In this document: positions 59,902 through 64,000 of the stretch, piece after piece
How the letters are laid out: every line of letters begins with the position of its first letter
Numbering within the stretch: position 1 is the stretch's first letter
From: CAVYXZ01 sp965223835
Lineage (GTDB): Bacteria > Chloroflexota > Anaerolineae > Aggregatilineales > Phototrophicaceae
Assembly (NCBI GenBank): GCA_965223835.1
Contig: CBDCXQ010000001.1
Location: forward strand, 682,001-746,000
Direction: 5' to 3'
Length of the DNA: 64,000 nt
Program-made: the position numbers and the translations under genes
The notes under the pieces: model-generated
Seen by the model: the letters and a program-made list of their open reading frames with translations, nothing else
What the model was told of the DNA's origin: nothing
Databases searched by the model: none

Positions 59902-60255
59902 GTGCCAAGAGCAAAAACTGGTTTCGTCAGACGACGCAAACACAAGAAAATTCTCAAAATGGTGAAAGGCCAATGGGGATCGCGGGGTCGCCTGTTCAAG
60001 CGATCGAATGAAGCGATGCTCAAGAGCCTGTGGTACGCCTATCGTGACCGCCGCACCCGTAAGCGGGATATGCGCCGCTTGTGGATTACCCGCATCAACG
60101 CTGCCGCCCGCATCAACGGCCTCAGTTACAGCCGCTTCATTTATGGCTTGAAGCAGGCCGGGGTTGAAGTTGATCGTAAGATGCTGGCTGATATTGCGGT
60201 GCGCGATGCATCCACCTTCAATAAGCTGGCAGCGCTCAGCCAGATGAACCAGTAA
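59902..60255 (+). CDS. rplT: 50S ribosomal protein L20
   Basis: A 117-residue basic protein needed early in 50S assembly. PRAKTGFVRRRKHKKILKMVKG, RDRRTRKRDMRRLWITRINAA and NGLSYSRFIYGLKQAGVEVDRKMLADIA are the L20 signature at its standard length. The start is GTG at 59902, seven bases after CAGGAG. In other bacteria L20 binds the mRNA of its own operon and represses it; the hairpin 24 bases upstream is a candidate site here. A terminator follows. Confidence 0.97.
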   Translation: MPRAKTGFVRRRKHKKILKMVKGQWGSRGRLFKRSNEAMLKSLWYAYRDRRTRKRDMRRLWITRINAAARINGLSYSRFIYGLKQAGVEVDRKMLADIAVRDASTFNKLAALSQMNQ

Positions 60256-60276
60256 ATAACCCACAGTACTTTCTCT

Positions 60277-60310
60277 AAAACGGGGTCAAATTGTGGCCCT
60301 GTTTTTGTTT
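60277..60310 (+). terminator. terminator of the infC-rpmI-rplT operon
   Basis: AAAACGGGGTC (60277-60287) pairs with GGCCCTGTTTT (60295-60305), 11 pairs including two G-U, then TGTTT. Confidence 0.8.
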
Positions 60311-60337
60311 CACGACTGAGCTACAGGTGAACGTATC

Positions 60338-61078
60338 TTGATTTCCAGCACACAGAACAACCGGGTGAAGCTGGTCCATGCTTTACAGAACCGGGCGCGA
60401 ACTCGCCGTAAAGAGGGGAAAATTGTGCTGGAGGGCGCGCGGCTGGTGCAGGATGTGCTGGCACAGGGACATCAACCCGATTTTATCTTCTACACCGAGG
60501 GAACGCCAAAACCATCAATTGAGGCTGAGATTCTGTCAGTCACATCTGATGTTATGCGCCATATGAGCGATACCGAACAGCCGCAAGGGATCATCGGCGT
60601 ATTTCCGTTGCCCGCGTATGATCTGCCAGACCAGCCGCATCAGGTGCTGGTGCTGGATTCGTTGCGCGATCCTGGCAATTTGGGGACGATCTTGCGGACA
60701 GCGGCGGGGGCTGGTGTGCAACTGGTGGTGCTGTCGCCTGATTGTGTGGACCCCTATAATCCGAAAGTGCTACGGGCCGGGATGGGTGCCCATTTTCGGG
60801 TACCGCTCGTAACGCTCGATTGGACGGCGATTAAAGATTATTGTCGAAATCTCGCAATATATCTCGCAGCCAGCACCGGTGCGCTCCAGTATGACCAGGT
60901 GGATTGGTCACAGCCCCATGCGTTAATTATCGGCAGCGAGGCGCACGGGGCCAGTGCTGTGGCGCTAGCGTTGGCAACGCAGCAGGTCTATATTCCCATG
61001 TCTCATGCAACTGAATCGATCAATGCAGCGGTCGCCGCCGGGGTGTTCCTATTTGAGGCGCAGCGTCAACGGCGATGA
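60338..61078 (+). CDS. TrmH/SpoU-family 23S rRNA 2'-O-methyltransferase
   Basis: A 246-residue SPOUT methyltransferase. The N-terminal substrate-binding domain reads LVHALQNRARTRRKEGKIVLEGARLVQDVL. The C-terminal knotted domain has motif 1 LVLDSLRDPGNLGTILRTAAGAG, motif 2 LIIGSEAHGAS and motif 3 IPMSHATESINAAVAAGVFLFEA. It probably methylates a 23S rRNA nucleotide (RlmB/TsnR group); the exact site is not known. The start is TTG at 60338 after AGGTGA. L20 operons are often followed by such a gene. The next gene overlaps by four bases. Confidence 0.93.
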   Translation: MISSTQNNRVKLVHALQNRARTRRKEGKIVLEGARLVQDVLAQGHQPDFIFYTEGTPKPSIEAEILSVTSDVMRHMSDTEQPQGIIGVFPLPAYDLPDQPHQVLVLDSLRDPGNLGTILRTAAGAGVQLVVLSPDCVDPYNPKVLRAGMGAHFRVPLVTLDWTAIKDYCRNLAIYLAASTGALQYDQVDWSQPHALIIGSEAHGASAVALALATQQVYIPMSHATESINAAVAAGVFLFEAQRQRR

Positions 61079-61674
61079 CCCGATTAACGGCACGATCTGG
61101 CCTGATCTTGCTGGCAGCATGGGTTGTGATTGTGTTCCTGATGATGAATACTGGCGCTTCAATTATGTCATCTGCGCCAGTTTTGCGCTCCCCAGACTGT
61201 CCCTTGCCCTGCTGGCACGGCATTCGGCCCGGCGCAATTGTGATTACTGAGGCGAACGAGATGCTGGTCGGGCAGGGGTATATGGCACAGAATTCGACGA
61301 CAGATCAGCCTCATGTTCAGTATCGTCCCGTTAATCCCGCCTGTGAAGTTCGCCTGCAACATGTTAACGCCATTGTCAATGAAATTCGACTCAGTGCCTG
61401 TCCGGCCCTGGTGCTGGGCGATCTCATAGCGGAATTGGGCCGACCGGCAACACTGTCGCCCAATACGTTGTTGTTTGGGTTTGCGGATGGCACCCTGCAT
61501 GTACAATTGCTTGCTCTAGATTGTGATGCCCATTTATCGCCTTTTACTCCGGTCGATTATCTTAGCTTCAAGGCGGAATCCGTGACATATGCCGATGAGG
61601 TGACCTGGCGCGGCTTTGCCTTCCCCTGGCGTTATAAGCGGTTAAAACCCAATATTGTGCCGCTGGCTTGCTAA
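61075..61674 (+). CDS. membrane-anchored protein with CPLPCWHGIRPG motif, function unknown
   Basis: A 199-residue protein: a signal anchor at about residues 8-28 (LILLAAWVVIVFLMMN), then an extracytoplasmic domain that begins with SPDCPLPCWHGIRPGAI. The Cys-Pro-x-Pro-Cys-Trp-x-Gly-Ile segment, followed by a helix (ITEANEMLVGQGY), looks like a recurrent secreted-domain signature. Further Cys residues (PACEVRL, SACPALVLGDLIAELGRPATL, LDCDAHL) allow disulfides. Function unknown. The ATG overlaps the methyltransferase stop (ATGA), so it is co-translated with it. Confidence 0.75.
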   Translation: MTRLTARSGLILLAAWVVIVFLMMNTGASIMSSAPVLRSPDCPLPCWHGIRPGAIVITEANEMLVGQGYMAQNSTTDQPHVQYRPVNPACEVRLQHVNAIVNEIRLSACPALVLGDLIAELGRPATLSPNTLLFGFADGTLHVQLLALDCDAHLSPFTPVDYLSFKAESVTYADEVTWRGFAFPWRYKRLKPNIVPLAC

Positions 61675-61683
61675 CGGGTGTTG

Positions 61684-61735
61684 TCGCCGGGCGAGGATTC
61701 GAGCCTCACTGGCTCACCGGCAGAGCGGCCCGACG
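61684..61735 (-). other. tRNA-like cloverleaf without an anticodon arm
   Basis: A 52-nt element read on the minus strand: acceptor-like stem CGTCGGG/CCCGGCG (seven pairs, one G-U), two linker bases CC, a D-arm-like GCTC-TGCCGGT-GAGC, only three bases, then a T-arm-like TGAGG-CTCGAAT-CCTCG. The D loop has the paired Gs and the T loop differs from TTCGAAT at one base. There is no anticodon arm. No promoter was found. It may be a tRNA gene that lost its middle, or a small tRNA-mimic RNA. Confidence 0.55.
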
Positions 61736-62038
61736 AAGAACAAACGGGACAGCAGCGTCGGCTGATGATCAATCTGCCCCATTAATCGCCAGTGCTTACG
61801 CCCCAACAAACCGCTGTCTCGATTGTTCACAAGACTATACGTGCTTAAGTCATCATTTGTTGTGTGATGATATGCAGCACTTATATACGATCTCTTATGA
61901 ACCTCTATAGACCATTATAGGTAGACCTGGCTGGGCTGCAAGTGGCATGAACAAAATTTGGACAATGCCAATTGTGCTTGGATGTACGCATCGCATCGGG
62001 TAACATTACCGTAAATTTCTGTCGCAGGAGATTTACGA
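61736..62038. other. intergenic region before the MFS-HEAT gene
   Basis: No gene is seen. It contains a small TCATCA/TGATGA inverted repeat near 61850 and the promoter of the following gene. An open stretch across the tRNA-like element (61668-61910) is rejected as coding. Confidence 0.4.
61978..62006 (+). promoter_or_regulatory. promoter of the MFS-HEAT gene
   Basis: TTGGAT at 61978-61983, a 17-base spacer and TAACAT at 62001-62006; CAGGAG follows at 62024, ten bases before the ATG. Confidence 0.5.
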
Positions 62039-64000
62039 ATGGCTACCATTGCCCAGCCCACAACGACTGATAAGTTACAGGCATTGCCCTGGAGCATTGC
62101 CGGGAACGCGGCGAATACGGTGTTTGTGCAGTTCACCTATTTTGGCCCGGTATTTGTGCTGTTCCTCAGTGAACTCAACATCAGCAAGACGCAGATCGGT
62201 TTTTTGCTCTCATTGTTCCCATTTATGGGGTTGATCGCGCTGTTTATTGCGCCAGCGGTGGCGCGTTTCGGTTATAAGCGCACCTATCTCACCTTCTGGG
62301 GGCTGCGTAAAGCGGTTACGCTGGGGTTGCTTTTCGTGCCGCTGGTTTTGAATCAGTTTGGGCCGGAAGCGGTCGTCCTGTATATCACGTTTATCATTGG
62401 TGGATTTGGCCTGTGCCGGGCGATTGCTGAGACGGGTTATTATCCCTGGATTCAGGAGTTTGTGCCGGGGTCTATACGGGGAAAATGGTCGGCAACCAAT
62501 AACGTTTTTGGGAGTCTGGTTGGTGTAGTCGCGGTAGCTGTTGCCAGCTTTGTTTTGAGCCAGTCGGACCAATTGGAACGCTTCACGCTATTGATCGCGA
62601 TTGGGATAGCATTCGGATTTCTCGCGTTATGGATGTTCACCCATATTCCGGGTGGTGCGCCGATCAAAGGGCCGGATGCACCGCGTATGCGCTACCGTGA
62701 TATGCTGGTAGCGATACGCGACGGCAATCTGTTGCTATATCTGGCGGGCATTGCGCTGATGACGTTTGGCACCGGACCGCTGTTCTCTTTTATCCCGATT
62801 TTTATGGAAGAGCAAGTCGGCCTGGCCGATAGCAATATCGTGCTGCTGCAAACGGCGGCGCTGGTGGGCGCGTTGATGTCGTCTTATTTGTTGGGTTGGT
62901 CAGCCGATCGTTATGGCAGCAAGCCCGTGATGCTTATGGGTGTGGTGTTGAAAATGCTGCTGCCGGTCGGGTGGTTGCTCATGCCGCGTAATGCCGAATC
63001 CAGTATCGTCTTTGCCCTGGCGATTGCGCTCTTGCAGGGTATCTCCGGGATCGCCTGGATGGTCGGGTCGGGCCGGTTATTATTTGTCAATGTCGTGCCG
63101 CCTGAGAAAAAATCACAATATATGGCGGTGTATTATGCCGCGATTGGCATAATTGGCGGGTTCAGCCAATTGTCTGGCGGGCGTTTGCTGGATGCGTTTT
63201 CAGGAATTAGTGGGCAGTTCGCCTTCGTGATACTCGATCCGTTCACGCCGCTCATGATTGGTGGGATCCTCTTACCTCTGTTGAGTATCATGCTATTTCG
63301 GCGTGTCAAAGCCGATGGTGCGGTAAGCGTGACCGAATTCGCCAGCCTGTTTGTACAGGGTAATCCAATTTATGCGCTGGAAACGATGGTGCGCTACTAT
63401 CGCGCCCGGGATGAACAGGCCGCTGTAAACCTGACAGAGCGGATGGGGCAAGCGCATAGCCCCTTAACAGTGGATGAACTGCTCGAAGCGCTGGCGGACC
63501 CACGTTTTAATGTGCGTTTCGAAGCGATCATTTCCATTGCGCGCACCAAGCCGCATCCCCGTTTGACCGAAGCGTTAGTTGAATTTGTTGGTGGCACCGA
63601 ACTGTCGTTGAGCAATGTCGCGGCCTGGGCGTTAGGTCGTTTGGGGGATGAAGCGGCGCTGCCCGCATTACGCGAGGGACTGGACTCCAATTACAAATCA
63701 GTACAGGCGCATTCCGCTCGTGCGCTGGGGACGTTGCGCGATCAAGCATCGAAGCCGGAATTGCTTGGCCGATTGCAAACGGAATCCGACAAAGGCTTAC
63801 GGATGGCCTATGCCCATGCACTGGGCAACCTGCAAGCCACTGCTGCCATTGAGAGTCTGTTTGCGATGATGGGTGAATTTGACAATGATGGGGCGCGGTT
63901 GGAACTGGCGCTCTCGTTGGCCCGGATGACCGGCCAGGAGCAGCACTTTGTACGCCTGCTGCGGCAGATGCGCAGCGACCTGGGCACGGCGGTGGCCCAG
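62039..64000 (+). CDS. MFS transporter fused to C-terminal HEAT repeats (partial)
   Basis: From the ATG at 62039 the frame stays open to the window end (654 codons). Residues 1-420 form a 12-helix major facilitator transporter: VQFTYFGPVFVLFLSELNISKTQIGFLLS, the loop GWSADRYGSKPVM between helices 8 and 9 (the MFS G-x3-D-R-x-G motif) and further paired helices to LLSIMLFRRVK. From about residue 435 come soluble helical repeats (VDELLEALADPRFNVRFEAI; NVAAWALGRLGDEAALPALREGL; SVQAHSARALGTL; LRMAYAHALGNL), the HEAT/PBS-lyase type. The repeats are on the cytoplasmic side by topology. Transported substrate unknown. Confidence 0.88.
   Translation, partial: MATIAQPTTTDKLQALPWSIAGNAANTVFVQFTYFGPVFVLFLSELNISKTQIGFLLSLFPFMGLIALFIAPAVARFGYKRTYLTFWGLRKAVTLGLLFVPLVLNQFGPEAVVLYITFIIGGFGLCRAIAETGYYPWIQEFVPGSIRGKWSATNNVFGSLVGVVAVAVASFVLSQSDQLERFTLLIAIGIAFGFLALWMFTHIPGGAPIKGPDAPRMRYRDMLVAIRDGNLLLYLAGIALMTFGTGPLFSFIPIFMEEQVGLADSNIVLLQTAALVGALMSSYLLGWSADRYGSKPVMLMGVVLKMLLPVGWLLMPRNAESSIVFALAIALLQGISGIAWMVGSGRLLFVNVVPPEKKSQYMAVYYAAIGIIGGFSQLSGGRLLDAFSGISGQFAFVILDPFTPLMIGGILLPLLSIMLFRRVKADGAVSVTEFASLFVQGNPIYALETMVRYYRARDEQAAVNLTERMGQAHSPLTVDELLEALADPRFNVRFEAIISIARTKPHPRLTEALVEFVGGTELSLSNVAAWALGRLGDEAALPALREGLDSNYKSVQAHSARALGTLRDQASKPELLGRLQTESDKGLRMAYAHALGNLQATAAIESLFAMMGEFDNDGARLELALSLARMTGQEQHFVRLLRQMRSDLGTAVAQ

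Noticed and set aside
61668..61910. 80-codon open frame reading across the tRNA-like element
   Set aside because: The sequence is explained by the structured element; no ribosome site or conserved domain.

Overview
The window reads as a stretch of bacterial chromosome of about 50-55% GC (judged by eye), most likely from the Chloroflexota (Anaerolineae-like). The pointers are two Uma2-type genes, HEPN/MNT pairs, a RodZ with a Thr-Pro-rich tail, several lipoproteins with no outer-membrane machinery, GTG and TTG starts, and a short-patch mixture of housekeeping, sugar-uptake and polysaccharide genes. This placement is inference; there is no 16S gene here. I see no phage, transposase, CRISPR array or replication origin.

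Layout. 1-5.3 kb: end of an FAD oxidoreductase, malQ, a secreted protein, and the operon GNAT - dienelactone-hydrolase-like - lipB. 5.3-8.5 kb: M42 peptidase, then a decayed MNT/HEPN pair, coaX and an orphan MNT, then tRNA-Asn. 8.5-13.5 kb: GNAT-like protein, two single-domain response regulators, an orphan solute-binding lipoprotein, a 130-nt inverted repeat and wecE. 13.5-18.2 kb: membrane protein, LacI regulator, and two Opp/Dpp ATPases. 18.2-27.5 kb: Uma2, DUF1684, a DegT aminotransferase, glycosyltransferase, alpha/beta hydrolase, then rplI, rodZ, deaminase, Uma2 and rimO running leftward. 28-34.9 kb: polysaccharide genes (GT2, alpha/alpha-barrel protein, wecB, GT-C transferase), rhodanese and PhyH oxygenase.

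34.9-40.7 kb: a leftward sugar-uptake operon (solute-binding protein, two permeases, IclR regulator, enolase-superfamily dehydratase) with no ATPase of its own. 40.7-41.4 kb: an intact HepT/MntA pair. 41.5-50 kb: a leftward fatty-acid oxidation block (FadN-type fusion, thiolase) preceded by three tandem SDR paralogues, DinB-like, phosphotransferase and TetR genes. 50.5-54.3 kb: SerB-like phosphatase, a second HAD phosphatase, DinB-like and SerA. 54.3-58.7 kb: GT-C protein, two lipoproteins and an unknown gene pair. 58.8-61.7 kb: infC-rpmI-rplT, an rRNA methyltransferase and a membrane-anchored protein. 61.7 kb to the end: a tRNA-like cloverleaf without an anticodon arm, and an MFS transporter fused to HEAT repeats that runs off the window.

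The observations most worth checking are: toxin-antitoxin decay around coaX, where a broken antitoxin sits beside a HEPN protein that has lost its catalytic His; the 52-nt anticodon-less tRNA-like element; the 130-nt inverted repeat after wecE; active-site losses in the DLH-like protein and in SerA; the probable AUA start of infC; the unknown pair at 57.6-58.7 kb; and the MFS-HEAT fusion. No single locus is clearly a new multi-gene defence or metabolic system. I report graded leads, not a claimed discovery.
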